A stretch of 64,000 nt of DNA from Oceanobacter sp. (GTDB taxonomy: Bacteria > Pseudomonadota > Gammaproteobacteria > Pseudomonadales > Oceanobacteraceae), in the NCBI GenBank assembly GCA_002733645.1, contig NVWL01000005.1, positions 1 through 64,000 on the forward strand, in the 5' to 3' direction. The position numbers and the translations under genes were made by a program. Position 1 is the stretch's first letter, and each line of letters opens with the position of its first letter. This document shows, in pieces, positions 28,934 to 38,044 of the stretch. The notes under the pieces are model-generated. The model was not told the origin of the DNA. It saw only the letters and a program-made list of their open reading frames with translations, and did no database searches.

Positions 28934-29782
28934 TCACACAAAATCAGTGCGCTGGCGGTATGAGTGGGCAGGATAGCTGCCCAATATGCGCATCTCACGA
29001 GCAAAGTATTGCAGCTCTTCAAGTGCATTTGCCACGGCAGGTTCGTTTGGATGCCCATGAATATCGACATGAAAATGGCTCGCTTCCATTGTTCCGCCAT
29101 CCATATAGCTTTCAAGCTTGATCATATTGACGCCGTTGGTGGCAAACCCTCCCAAGGCCTTGTACAAAGCCGCTGGAATATTTCGCACAGCAAACAGCAA
29201 ACTGGTGATGTACTTTACTCCCACAATCGCTTGTATGTGTTCTTGGGTTTGAGAAAACACTAGAAAGCGGGTTGTATTTCCCGTCACATCTTGAAAATTT
29301 TCATGAGCGATATCCAACCCATATAGTTCTGCGGCCAACTCAGAGGCAATCGCACCGACTGAGCTATCTGAAGATTCGGCCAAGAGCTTGGCTGACAACG
29401 CGGTGTCTACCGCTGCCGCAGGGCGAATACCTAGATTGATTAAACGTTGATGGCATTGCGCCAATGCTTGAGGGTGTGAACGTACCTCTTTGATACTCCC
29501 AAGCGTGACACCCGGCTTAACTAACAAACAGTGATTCACCGGCTCAAAATGCTCGGCGATTGCATACAGTTTAGTGGCTGGGATTAAACGATAAATCTCT
29601 TCAACCCGCCCTGCTGTTGAATTTTCTAGAGGAATCATGGCTCGATCGGCAAAACCGTTAGAAACAAGCTCCAGCGCACCAACAAAGTCATCACAAGCAA
29701 GATACTCACCGTTAGGAAACATGCGTGCGCACGCGAGGTGAGAGTAAGCTCCGGCGGTTCCCTGATAGGCAACACGGGTCAT
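28934..29782 (-). CDS. pheA: Prephenate dehydratase
   Basis: A 282-aa monofunctional prephenate dehydratase that makes phenylpyruvate for phenylalanine. Catalytic domain: VAYQGTAGAYSH at the N-terminus, IPLENSTAGRV and the TRF motif NTTRFLVF near residue 180. An ACT regulatory domain follows (about 195-275, SLLFAVRNIPAALYKALGGF, then NMIKLES), so feedback by phenylalanine is expected. No chorismate mutase part is fused. ATG 29782 has GGAG 7 nt upstream. It is convergent with the hybrid kinase, with 4 nt between stops and no terminator hairpin. Confidence 0.93.
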   Translation of the reverse strand: MTRVAYQGTAGAYSHLACARMFPNGEYLACDDFVGALELVSNGFADRAMIPLENSTAGRVEEIYRLIPATKLYAIAEHFEPVNHCLLVKPGVTLGSIKEVRSHPQALAQCHQRLINLGIRPAAAVDTALSAKLLAESSDSSVGAIASELAAELYGLDIAHENFQDVTGNTTRFLVFSQTQEHIQAIVGVKYITSLLFAVRNIPAALYKALGGFATNGVNMIKLESYMDGGTMEASHFHVDIHGHPNEPAVANALEELQYFAREMRILGSYPAHSYRQRTDFV

Positions 29783-29853
29783 AATATGCTCCAAGTTAGT
29801 GCACGATTCACGTTTGATATACGACCGCACCAAAATAGCGCAGTTACAAAAAA

Positions 29854-29879
29854 GGCAAGGTCAGATTTTTAATCTTGCC
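29854..29879. other. Hairpin between pheA and the glycerate kinase gene
   Basis: GGCAAG (29854-29859) and CTTGCC (29874-29879) with an AT-rich loop. On the minus strand it is followed by TTTTTT, like a terminator, but no minus-strand gene lies upstream of it except pheA, which starts after it. It could be an attenuator for pheA. No gene is seen from 29783 to 30003. Confidence 0.4.
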
Positions 29880-30003
29880 GAGAGCAATAGCTAGCCCGTG
29901 GCCATAATATCAGGCTAAGCCCCCATGTCGTATATATCTGGCACAGAGACTGCAACAGGCCAGAGATAGGTAACGTCTCATACTGAGAGTTTGGAGAAAC
30001 AAG

Positions 30004-30942
30004 ATGCCAGAATGGCCACAGAGTTTAGCGCGAAGAACCAGCGACCTGCCCCGCTTACTCGCATCAGTGCCCGAGGCGGATGCCATTCCCTGCGGTTGGT
30101 TAGCACAGTGGGAAGAGATTTGGTGTCCTTTAGCATCGCACATCGCCACCCTAATTAAACCAGAGATCACAAAACCTCCCGTTGTTGGCATACACGGCGG
30201 CCAAGGGTCAGGGAAAAGCACCCTCAGCCTCGCATTGCAGGAGATTTATAAAAAAGCATTTGGCTGGAACACGGTGATCGTTTCAATTGATGACCTCTAC
30301 TTAACGCATGCCGAACGCCAAGCACTTGGCCAAGACGTACACCCGCTATTAGTCACCAGAGGCGTTCCTGGTACGCATAACGCCCAATTAGGAATGAGCC
30401 TGTTTGCACAGCTACAAGCGCTTAAGTCGGGAGAACAATGCCAGATTCCTGCGTTTGATAAAGCCAGTGATGACCGCCTACCCGAATCGCAATGGCATAT
30501 TGTCGAAGGCCCCGTCGATTTGATTTTATTTGAGGGCTGGTGCGTTGGCTGCCAGCCCGTCGACGCTGACTTATTAGCCCCCCCGGCCAATAAGCTTGAA
30601 GCCGATGAAGACGCTGATGGCCAATGGCGAGGCTGGGTGAACGACCAGCTTGCCAACACCTACAGTGATTGGTTTGCCATGATCGACTATCTCATTATGT
30701 TAAAAGTACCCGACATGGCTGCGGTACAGCGTTGGCGATCAGAGCAAGAAAAAGGCAATCGTAGTAATGCACAAGGCAGTACCGATCGTAGTTTAGATGA
30801 GGCTGGTATCGCTCGATTTATTCAACACTACGAGCGCCTAACAAAACAGGCATTGACCACACTGCCTGAAATTGCCAACCTGATACTTGAAATTAACCCA
30901 GCGCATCGCGTCTCGGCGATCCAGCCCGGTAAGGCTACATAA
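30004..30942 (+). CDS. D-glycerate 3-kinase (GLYK type)
   Basis: A 312-aa P-loop kinase of the plant/yeast GLYK-like group. Walker A is HGGQGSGKSTL (about residues 64-74), followed by IVSIDDLYLTH and TRGVPGTHN, and later VEGPVDLILFEGWCVGC with the Walker B-like strand. It phosphorylates D-glycerate to 3-phosphoglycerate. ATG follows TTTGGAGAAACAAG. The gene is 1 nt upstream of a phosphatase and synthase that use 3-phosphoglycerate for glucosylglycerate, and opposite a phosphorylase likely to release glycerate, which fits this activity well. Confidence 0.88.
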   Translation: MPEWPQSLARRTSDLPRLLASVPEADAIPCGWLAQWEEIWCPLASHIATLIKPEITKPPVVGIHGGQGSGKSTLSLALQEIYKKAFGWNTVIVSIDDLYLTHAERQALGQDVHPLLVTRGVPGTHNAQLGMSLFAQLQALKSGEQCQIPAFDKASDDRLPESQWHIVEGPVDLILFEGWCVGCQPVDADLLAPPANKLEADEDADGQWRGWVNDQLANTYSDWFAMIDYLIMLKVPDMAAVQRWRSEQEKGNRSNAQGSTDRSLDEAGIARFIQHYERLTKQALTTLPEIANLILEINPAHRVSAIQPGKAT

Positions 30943-30943
30943 T

Positions 30944-31780
30944 ATGAGCGACGCTCAAAAAAGTGATTCCATTAACACAGCACAACAAGTGCCCATCGTT
31001 ATACTGACTGACCTAGATGGCACATTATTAGACCACCACAACTACAGCACTACTGCCGCCAAAGAGACCTTGGCGCTCATAAAAGAGCACAAGCTGCCGC
31101 TGATATTTAACACCAGCAAGACCCAAGCAGAAGTGACTCAACTTCGTCGTCAGCTAGACAACACCTCGCCGTATGTTTGTGAGAATGGCAGTGCGCTTTA
31201 TTACCCCGACGAGACAGGGCAAATGACTTGCCTAGTGCCGGGGGCTTCTTATGACACCATCTTAAAAGTATTGAGCCAATTACGAAAAGATGGTTTCCAT
31301 TTTCGTGGCTTCAACGACATGACAGATACCGAAGTCGCTGCGGTAACTGGCTTATCAACTGATGATGCTTATCTAGCAAAACAACGTGCGGCGACCGAAC
31401 CCTTGTTATGGCAAGGATCAGTTGAAGAGTTAGCAGCATTTCAAGCCGCACTTACCGATCACAACTTGCGCCTACTTGAAGGTGGGCGTTTCTATCATGT
31501 CATGGGGCGTGCCGATAAAGCTGAAGGTGTGTCTTTTTTCCGTGACTTTTACCACAAGCATTGGCAATCTGAGCCCACAATGATCGCCCTAGGCGACGGC
31601 GGCAATGATGTAGCCATGTTAGAAGTGGCTGATTTTCCCATCATTATTCCCGGTGATAAACGCACCATCACTGTGAATAATACCAACGCTGTCACAGCCG
31701 ATTTCAAAGGTCCGAAAGGCTGGAACCAAATTCTATTACCACTATTACAACAATTAATTAAGGAGAACTGCGGTGGCTGA
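30944..31780 (+). CDS. gpgP: HAD phosphatase, likely glucosyl/mannosyl-3-phosphoglycerate phosphatase
   Basis: A 278-aa HAD-IIB phosphatase: motif I TDLDGTLLD (nucleophile and acid Asp), motif II FNTSKTQ, and motif IV ALGDGGNDVAML. This matches the mannosyl-3-phosphoglycerate phosphatase family. With the glucosyl-3-phosphoglycerate synthase next to it, it should remove the phosphate to give glucosylglycerate. Start ATG 30944 lies 1 nt after the kinase stop; its end overlaps the synthase start (GTG 31773) by 8 nt. Its substrate (glucosyl or mannosyl) is inferred from that neighbour. Confidence 0.88.
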   Translation: MSDAQKSDSINTAQQVPIVILTDLDGTLLDHHNYSTTAAKETLALIKEHKLPLIFNTSKTQAEVTQLRRQLDNTSPYVCENGSALYYPDETGQMTCLVPGASYDTILKVLSQLRKDGFHFRGFNDMTDTEVAAVTGLSTDDAYLAKQRAATEPLLWQGSVEELAAFQAALTDHNLRLLEGGRFYHVMGRADKAEGVSFFRDFYHKHWQSEPTMIALGDGGNDVAMLEVADFPIIIPGDKRTITVNNTNAVTADFKGPKGWNQILLPLLQQLIKENCGG

Positions 31781-32999
31781 TTTTTATCAGAACGGCATTG
31801 TTACAACACTCCACAACCTGGTTGATCGCCCGGTAGAAGACATGGAACGCGAATTAATGAGCCTATCGCGCCTTCGTCCCATGTCATTGGTATTGCCTTC
31901 TTTATTTTCAGAACTTGAAGGCCCTGCACTCGACAACATCATCAACGAAGTTGCTCAAGTACCCTATTTGAATGAGATTGTAATTGGTCTTGATCGCGCG
32001 GATGAAGCCCAATACAAATACGCACAAAATTTCTTTTCGCGCCTACCACAGCACCATCGTATTTTGTGGAACGACGGCCCGCGCTTAAAACAACTCGACG
32101 AACAACTTCAGAAAGAAGGCCTAGCTCCCACTGAAATGGGCAAGGGTCGCAACGTCTGGTACTGCTACGGTTACGTATTAGCTTCAGGTCGTGCCGAAGC
32201 AGTCGCGTTGCATGATTGCGACATTGTGACCTACGACCGTAGCCTGCTTGCTCGCCTTATTTACCCCGTTGCACAGCCTGGCTTTAACTATGTATTTGCA
32301 AAAGGCTATTACACACGTATTGCCGAGCAAAAAATGAATGGCCGAGTAAGCCGTTTATTAGTAACTCCGCTATTACGCGCACTGAAAAAAGTCTATGGCT
32401 CGCTTGATTTCTTAGAATACCTAGACAGCTTCCGCTACCCATTGTCTGGCGAATTTTCAATGCGCACCGACGCTCTGAAAGACATTCGTATTCCGAGTGA
32501 TTGGGGCCTTGAGATTGGTGTGTTATCAGAAATGAAGCGTAACTACTCAACCAACCGTATTTGTCAGGTCGATATTGCGGATGTGTACGATCACAAACAT
32601 CAGCCACTGTCTGAAGCTGACGCCAATGCCGGTTTATCTAAAATGAGTACCGACATTTGTAAAGCTATCTTCCGTAAACTGGCGACGCAAGGTGAAGTCT
32701 TTAACACCGAAACTTTCCGTACGATTAAAGCCACCTATTACCGTGTTGCACTCGATTTTATCGAGACGTATTACAATGACGCGCGAATGAATGGTTTAAC
32801 ACTGGATCGTCACGCTGAAGAAAAAGCGGTTGAGTTATTCGCCACCAATATCATGGTAGCTGGCGAAAGTTTTCTAGCGAACCCGATGGACACCCCGTTC
32901 ATTCCTAGCTGGAACCGCGTTATTTCGGCGATGCCGGATGTTCTGGATCGTTTGTATGAAGCCGTTGAGGCCGATAACAGCGAGATGAACCAAGGTTAA
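31773..32999 (+). CDS. gpgS: Glucosyl-3-phosphoglycerate synthase (GT81)
   Basis: A 408-aa GT-A glycosyltransferase of family GT81. The metal-binding segment ALHDCDIVTYD, the acceptor region YPLSGEFSM and the SDWGLEIGVLSEM motif are present. It transfers glucose from a nucleotide sugar to 3-phosphoglycerate. The start is GTG with GGAG upstream. It ends the glycerate kinase-gpgP-gpgS operon before a bidirectional terminator. galU, 7 kb away, can supply UDP-glucose. The product after dephosphorylation, glucosylglycerate, is a compatible solute made under salt stress or nitrogen limitation in marine bacteria. Confidence 0.92.
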   Translation: MADFYQNGIVTTLHNLVDRPVEDMERELMSLSRLRPMSLVLPSLFSELEGPALDNIINEVAQVPYLNEIVIGLDRADEAQYKYAQNFFSRLPQHHRILWNDGPRLKQLDEQLQKEGLAPTEMGKGRNVWYCYGYVLASGRAEAVALHDCDIVTYDRSLLARLIYPVAQPGFNYVFAKGYYTRIAEQKMNGRVSRLLVTPLLRALKKVYGSLDFLEYLDSFRYPLSGEFSMRTDALKDIRIPSDWGLEIGVLSEMKRNYSTNRICQVDIADVYDHKHQPLSEADANAGLSKMSTDICKAIFRKLATQGEVFNTETFRTIKATYYRVALDFIETYYNDARMNGLTLDRHAEEKAVELFATNIMVAGESFLANPMDTPFIPSWNRVISAMPDVLDRLYEAVEADNSEMNQG

Positions 33000-33030
33000 G
33001 GCTGGCGGTTTCAAGTAATAATTTATAGCA

Positions 33031-33060
33031 AAAAAACGAACCAGGTGGTTCGTTTTTTTT
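33031..33060. terminator. Bidirectional terminator between gpgS and the phosphorylase gene
   Basis: ACGAACC-AGGT-GGTTCGT (33036-33053) with A6 on the left and T8 on the right, placed between two convergent operons. Confidence 0.92.
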
Positions 33061-33079
33061 ATGCCCAATATTCAGAAAA

Positions 33080-34822
33080 TTAAGCCTGTGTCAGCCACAC
33101 CGTTTGATATGGGTATAACACCAACTCTTCATCAATAGTGGTAGATTCTAAAGCTAATATGTCTTTCAAGCCATTTTCAAGAAAACCAAGACTCGCTAAT
33201 GGCAATCTTAAAATACGCTCGGTAACGTTGGAGATAGCATAAATCCGTTGTTCACCATCGGTGCTGGTGCGTTTAAGAATAAACAAGTCTGTATTAATCT
33301 TAATCACATCTTGCCTTGCATCTGGATTAAACGCTTTTTGATCACGACGAATTCGTATCATACGAGTTAGCGTAGTAAACACCTCCGCTTGATGCGTCAC
33401 TGGATTACCGAGTAAATACTCAAGCTCGTTTTTATCCCAAATGCGTCGATTAATTGAGCGCGTACGCCCGGTTTGCTCGACGTGATCAAGGTCATTCGGT
33501 GAGGCCGTTAAACTATGAATATACACCGCAGGAATGCCCTGCATGGCTAACATGATGGCTTGCGAACATAAAAAACGCGGTACTTGGTGATGATCCACAC
33601 CACGGCGTGTTCCCATGCAGGCATCAAACAAGGTAATGTTTATTTCGTAAGGGCTTTCAGTGCCGTCGCTGTTTGCTTTCATGCTAACGAAGCCGCCAAA
33701 GCGGTGCATTGAATCAATGAGATCCTGCACTTCACGCTCTGGTAATATTCCCTCGACAGGACGTACACCGATACCATCGTGAGAGGCGGTAAAGTTTAAG
33801 TAGGAACAGCCCTCAGGTAACACCGGAATATCATCGGCCCAATCCGTTAAGAAGGAAGCATTTCCACGATTAAGCGCGTGTAAAACCAAGGGAGGTAATC
33901 CAAACTGATACACCATGTGCGCTTCGTCGGACTCACCAAAATAGCTGAGATTTTCTTTTACCGGCACATTAGTTTCGGTAATCATCACAACTTCTGGTGC
34001 AACAAAATTGATCACATCACGCAGCAGCTTAACCGCTTCATGCGTTTGCTTTAAATGCAAACAGTTAGTGCCCAATTGCTTCCATAAAAATGCAACCGCA
34101 TCCAAGCGAATAAATCGAGCACCCTGCTCGATATAAAATAAATAGATGCGTATAAATTCGAGCAGTACATCTGGGTTGGCGAAGTTTAAATCAATCTGAT
34201 CTTCCGAGAATGTTGCCCAGACATGACGTACACCACGGTGTGTATGTACGGGCGTCAACAAGGGAGTGTTACGAGGACGTGTAACCATAGAGACATCCGT
34301 CTCAGGATCAACCTCAATAAAATAATCACAATACGGTTGATGATTTCCGATGTAATCAACAAACCATAAGTTCTCACGCGAGCAATGATTAATCACCAAA
34401 TCAATCATTAAATCGAAGTTTTGTGCCACCTTAGCAACATCACTCCAGTCACCCCAGTCTGAGTTAACTTGATAGTAATCAATGACCGAAAAGCCATCAT
34501 CAGAGCTGTAAGGAAAAAACGGTAATATATGCACCGAATTAACAACGCCAGTCAGCCTTTCACGTAAAAAGGTCGCCAACGTGTCTAGCGGCGTTTCATC
34601 CGCTGTTTGAATACTGTTGCCATAAGTAATTAGAATTATGTCTTTTTCCGACCACCGTGTGTGATCACTTAAGGTTGGCTCTTCAAGTAATTTTCTTGAA
34701 TTTTTATCACAATATGTTTGGCAGATTTGAAGAATATCACGTGCGATGGCGCTACTGTTTTGCGCCTCGCCATATATCTCAGAAACCCGGTGCGTAAACT
34801 GTTCCAGTGCGGACTGAGTCAT
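33080..34822 (-). CDS. GH13_18 phosphorylase, probably glucosylglycerate phosphorylase
   Basis: A 580-aa enzyme of the sucrose-phosphorylase subfamily. The beta-alpha barrel shows HILPFFPYSSDDGF, nucleophile D241 (RLDAVAFLWK), acid/base E283 (ITETNVP) and TASHDGIG. Members cleave sucrose, sucrose-phosphate, glucosylglycerol or glucosylglycerate with phosphate to give glucose-1-phosphate. Facing a complete glucosylglycerate synthesis operon with a glycerate kinase, the best guess is glucosylglycerate (EC 2.4.1.352). It starts 9 nt after eda, so it belongs to the zwf-pgl-edd-eda transcript. Confidence 0.85.
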   Translation of the reverse strand: MTQSALEQFTHRVSEIYGEAQNSSAIARDILQICQTYCDKNSRKLLEEPTLSDHTRWSEKDIILITYGNSIQTADETPLDTLATFLRERLTGVVNSVHILPFFPYSSDDGFSVIDYYQVNSDWGDWSDVAKVAQNFDLMIDLVINHCSRENLWFVDYIGNHQPYCDYFIEVDPETDVSMVTRPRNTPLLTPVHTHRGVRHVWATFSEDQIDLNFANPDVLLEFIRIYLFYIEQGARFIRLDAVAFLWKQLGTNCLHLKQTHEAVKLLRDVINFVAPEVVMITETNVPVKENLSYFGESDEAHMVYQFGLPPLVLHALNRGNASFLTDWADDIPVLPEGCSYLNFTASHDGIGVRPVEGILPEREVQDLIDSMHRFGGFVSMKANSDGTESPYEINITLFDACMGTRRGVDHHQVPRFLCSQAIMLAMQGIPAVYIHSLTASPNDLDHVEQTGRTRSINRRIWDKNELEYLLGNPVTHQAEVFTTLTRMIRIRRDQKAFNPDARQDVIKINTDLFILKRTSTDGEQRIYAISNVTERILRLPLASLGFLENGLKDILALESTTIDEELVLYPYQTVWLTQA

Positions 34823-34831
34823 CCCCTTCCC

Positions 34832-35440
34832 TTACGTCGCTGCAGAAATCTCAGTAATCTCTTGCCAGTTTCGTGCCGATATTAGTTTTGAGGGTGTTAA
34901 CCAACTGCCACCCACGGTAAATACATTCTCTAGCTCAAGAAAGTCGTGATATGTCTCGGCGCCGATCCCACCCGTTGGGCAGAACCTAACGTCTGGAAGA
35001 GGCGCACCAATGGAGCGCAGCATGTCGCGCCCTCCACTAGCAACCGCTGGGAAGAACTTCATCTCTTTGAATCCCGCTTCACGCACTTGCATCACTTCAC
35101 TGGGGGTAGCGACCCCTGGAAGGTACGGGCCACCCCATTCTTTCGCAGCATCCAGCAAACTACGCGTAAAACCGGGGCTTACTGCAAACTCAGCGCCCTG
35201 ATTCAGTGCAGCGCTTAATTGCTCTGGAGATACAACAGTCCCAACACCGACAATGGCCCCCGGCACATTGGCTTTAATTTCACGAATAGCCTCCAGCGCA
35301 CATTCTGTTCGCAAGGTTACTTCTAGGAGTTTGACGCCACCGGCCACTAACGCTTGTGCTAATGGAACGGCGTCAGCCAAATCGTTAATAACGATAACCG
35401 GCATCACGGGTTTTGCATCTTCTAGCCATGTATCCCACAT
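34832..35440 (-). CDS. eda: KDPG/KHG aldolase
   Basis: A 202-aa class I aldolase. LEVTLRT holds the catalytic Glu, FAVSPG precedes the barrel's PGVATPSEV, and the Schiff-base lysine is in MKFFPA. It splits 2-keto-3-deoxy-6-phosphogluconate into pyruvate and glyceraldehyde-3-phosphate, the last step of the Entner-Doudoroff route. ATG 35440 has a GGGAG site; the frame continues upstream into edd without a better start. It lies 4 nt after edd and 9 nt before the phosphorylase gene. Confidence 0.95.
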   Translation of the reverse strand: MWDTWLEDAKPVMPVIVINDLADAVPLAQALVAGGVKLLEVTLRTECALEAIREIKANVPGAIVGVGTVVSPEQLSAALNQGAEFAVSPGFTRSLLDAAKEWGGPYLPGVATPSEVMQVREAGFKEMKFFPAVASGGRDMLRSIGAPLPDVRFCPTGGIGAETYHDFLELENVFTVGGSWLTPSKLISARNWQEITEISAAT

Positions 35441-35444
35441 ATTT

Positions 35445-37268
35445 TCACTCCCATCCCAAGCTGATTGCACCTTCGTCTGCCGGCCCTGCCAGCTTACGAA
35501 AACCTGCAAATAATTCACGACCTACACCCGATGCATTCGCAGCGGTATTCAACGGTTCACGCTCTTGTTTCAAGCGCTCTTCAAACTCTGAACTTAATGT
35601 TTCAACGCTGCCATGATGACCATCAATACGAATCACATCGCCGTCTTCAATGGCATGAATAGGCCCATCATCGAGCGCTTCCGGGCTTAAATGAATGGCC
35701 GCAGGGACTTTGCCCGAAGCACCCGACAAACGTCCGTCAGTGAGCAAGGCTACCTTAAACCCCTGCTCTTGCAGGTTAGTGAGCGCAGGCGTTAACTGAT
35801 GCAGCTCTGGCATTCCATTCGCTTTAGGGCCTTGCCCCTTGACCACAACCACAACATCTTTATTTAACTCACCCGACTGATAAGCCGTTAATACTTGCTG
35901 TTGATCCGTGAATACCCGCGCAGGCGCTTCTATCACCCAACGATCATCCGGTACCGCAGAGACTTTCATAATGGCGCGACCTAAATTACCACTCACCAGT
36001 TTCATGCCACCTTCTCGCAAGAAAGGCGCGTGTGCAGGTGCCAATACAGACAGATCGCCCGATTCCGCCACAACAGGAACCCAAGTAAGCTCACCTTCAT
36101 TATCCAGAGCCGGTGACTGACACCATTGACGTAGGCCATGCCCAAGTACGGTATTCACATCTTCATGCAACAAACCGGCATCAAGTAATTCACGAATTAA
36201 GAATGGCATACCGCCGGCACGCTCAAAGGCATTCACATCAGCACTGCCATTGGGGTACATGCGCGTCATCAAGGGGACAACATCAGAAAGATCTGACATG
36301 TCTTGCCAATCAATCAGTACACCCGCCATCCGCGCGATGGCGATAAGATGAATACTGTGATTGGTCGAACCTCCAGTGGCCAGTAACCCAACGATGGCAT
36401 TTACAATCGCTTTTTCATCAATGATCTGCGCGATAGGCATGTAATCCGGTGCCAGGGCGGTGATTTCTGCCAGGCGATGCGCCGCGTATTGCGTTAATTT
36501 ATCTCGAATTGGAGAATCAGGGTTCACAAACGATGAGCCCGGTAATTGCAGTCCCATGATCTCCATCAGCATTTGGTTAGAGTTGGCTGTGCCATAAAAC
36601 GTACACGTACCTTCGCTGTGATAGGAGCCCATTTCACTTTCTAGTAACTCCGCTTCGCCCACCTCACCTTTGGCGAACGCTTGTCGTGTTTTGGCTTTAT
36701 CCGAATTGCTAATGCCGCTGTGCATTGGCCCAGACGGGATAAATACGGTAGGCAGATGTCCAAATCGTAAGGCCGACATCATTAATCCCGGTACAATTTT
36801 GTCGCAAATTCCCAGCATTAAACTGCCATCAAACACCTGATGAGATAAAGCAACGGCGGTACTCATGGCAATTACATCACGACTGAACAGCGACAACTCC
36901 ATGCCTGTTTGCCCTTGAGTCACACCATCACACATGGCAGGTACGCCACCTGCCATTTGGGCAACGTGACCTTTTTCAGCTAAGAAGGCTTTTAATTTTT
37001 CGGGGTAATCTCGGTAAGGTGCATGCGCAGAAAGTACATCGTTATAGGCATTAATAATCGCAACGTTAGCGCTACGATGGCTGCTTTTTAAAATAAGTTT
37101 TTCATCATCTGTGGCTGAGGCGTAATCGTGCGCAAGGTTGGTACAGCTTAATGTTCCTCGCACCGGGCCTTTTACGGCGGCAGCTTCCATCGCAGAAAGA
37201 TACGCCGCTCGCGACGCCTTACTACGATCACAAATTCGTTGGGTAACAGCATCGACGACGGTGTGCAT
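35445..37268 (-). CDS. edd: 6-phosphogluconate dehydratase
   Basis: A 607-aa IlvD/Edd dehydratase that turns 6-phosphogluconate into KDPG. The family's cluster cysteines appear in PAMCDGVTQGQ and MLGICDKIVPG, and the C-terminal LTDGRLSGASGKVPAAIH block is intact. It begins 2 nt after pgl, part of the zwf-pgl-edd-eda operon. Confidence 0.96.
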   Translation of the reverse strand: MHTVVDAVTQRICDRSKASRAAYLSAMEAAAVKGPVRGTLSCTNLAHDYASATDDEKLILKSSHRSANVAIINAYNDVLSAHAPYRDYPEKLKAFLAEKGHVAQMAGGVPAMCDGVTQGQTGMELSLFSRDVIAMSTAVALSHQVFDGSLMLGICDKIVPGLMMSALRFGHLPTVFIPSGPMHSGISNSDKAKTRQAFAKGEVGEAELLESEMGSYHSEGTCTFYGTANSNQMLMEIMGLQLPGSSFVNPDSPIRDKLTQYAAHRLAEITALAPDYMPIAQIIDEKAIVNAIVGLLATGGSTNHSIHLIAIARMAGVLIDWQDMSDLSDVVPLMTRMYPNGSADVNAFERAGGMPFLIRELLDAGLLHEDVNTVLGHGLRQWCQSPALDNEGELTWVPVVAESGDLSVLAPAHAPFLREGGMKLVSGNLGRAIMKVSAVPDDRWVIEAPARVFTDQQQVLTAYQSGELNKDVVVVVKGQGPKANGMPELHQLTPALTNLQEQGFKVALLTDGRLSGASGKVPAAIHLSPEALDDGPIHAIEDGDVIRIDGHHGSVETLSSEFEERLKQEREPLNTAANASGVGRELFAGFRKLAGPADEGAISLGWE

Positions 37269-37269
37269 A

Positions 37270-37971
37270 TTATTCGCTCCGGTAAATACTTAATGGCACC
37301 TGAGATTGATAAAGCACAGTACGCACAGGCATGGCACTGATATTTTGATGTTCGCTTTCAATACCGGCTTGGGCAAACACGGTATTTTTTTCATCTCCTT
37401 CAAAATGTAAATACAAGTGACGACACGCGGATAACAAGCCCCACGTTAGCGTCATTCGGGCTAAGCCTGTTGGTTCATCTGTCACCGGGCTACACCACGC
37501 GGCATTACCCTCATCCAAACATTTTGATAGCGCTGAAGATTCAGGAAACCAAGACGCCGTATGGCCATCATTGCCCATTCCTAACACAGCAAAATCTAAG
37601 CGCACCATCAATTCATGAAGTTTATTTTCACACTCCATAAAGCCATTTACAGGGTCTGCGGATTTATTTTTTAATGGCAAAAAGTACGCTTGGCTGGCTT
37701 CATTTTGTAGCAAGTGTTCGCGCACTAAACGTGCATTACTGGCCGCATTTTCTTCATCTACCCAGCGCTCATCTACTAGGGTAATTCTCACTTTGCTCCA
37801 GTCGAGTTGGCGCTTAGATAATTCTTCAAAAAATTTGACTGGGGTCGAGCCGCCACTGACGGCAATACACACACGGCCACGGGCTTCGATGGCTTCACGC
37901 ATTTTTCCAGCAAGGTCGTCAGCGAGCTGACGCGCCAACACACTGGAAGACGAAAAACGATTATCTATCAT
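37270..37971 (-). CDS. pgl: 6-phosphogluconolactonase
   Basis: A 233-aa DevB-type lactonase: VCIAVSGGSTP near the N-terminus, ITLVDERWV, and VLGMGNDGHTASWFP with the catalytic histidine. It hydrolyses 6-phosphogluconolactone to 6-phosphogluconate. It lies between zwf (73-nt gap) and edd. Confidence 0.94.
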   Translation of the reverse strand: MIDNRFSSSSVLARQLADDLAGKMREAIEARGRVCIAVSGGSTPVKFFEELSKRQLDWSKVRITLVDERWVDEENAASNARLVREHLLQNEASQAYFLPLKNKSADPVNGFMECENKLHELMVRLDFAVLGMGNDGHTASWFPESSALSKCLDEGNAAWCSPVTDEPTGLARMTLTWGLLSACRHLYLHFEGDEKNTVFAQAGIESEHQNISAMPVRTVLYQSQVPLSIYRSE

Positions 37972-38044
37972 TAAAACCTCTCATAAATACCTTCCTATCA
38001 CTTATCGTCTTAGTGCAGCGAGCACACTAAGTGTGGTGAATAGA

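Noticed and set aside
29854-29879. Terminator for a minus-strand gene right of pheA
   Set aside because: No minus-strand gene lies upstream of the hairpin; listed only as a hairpin or possible attenuator.
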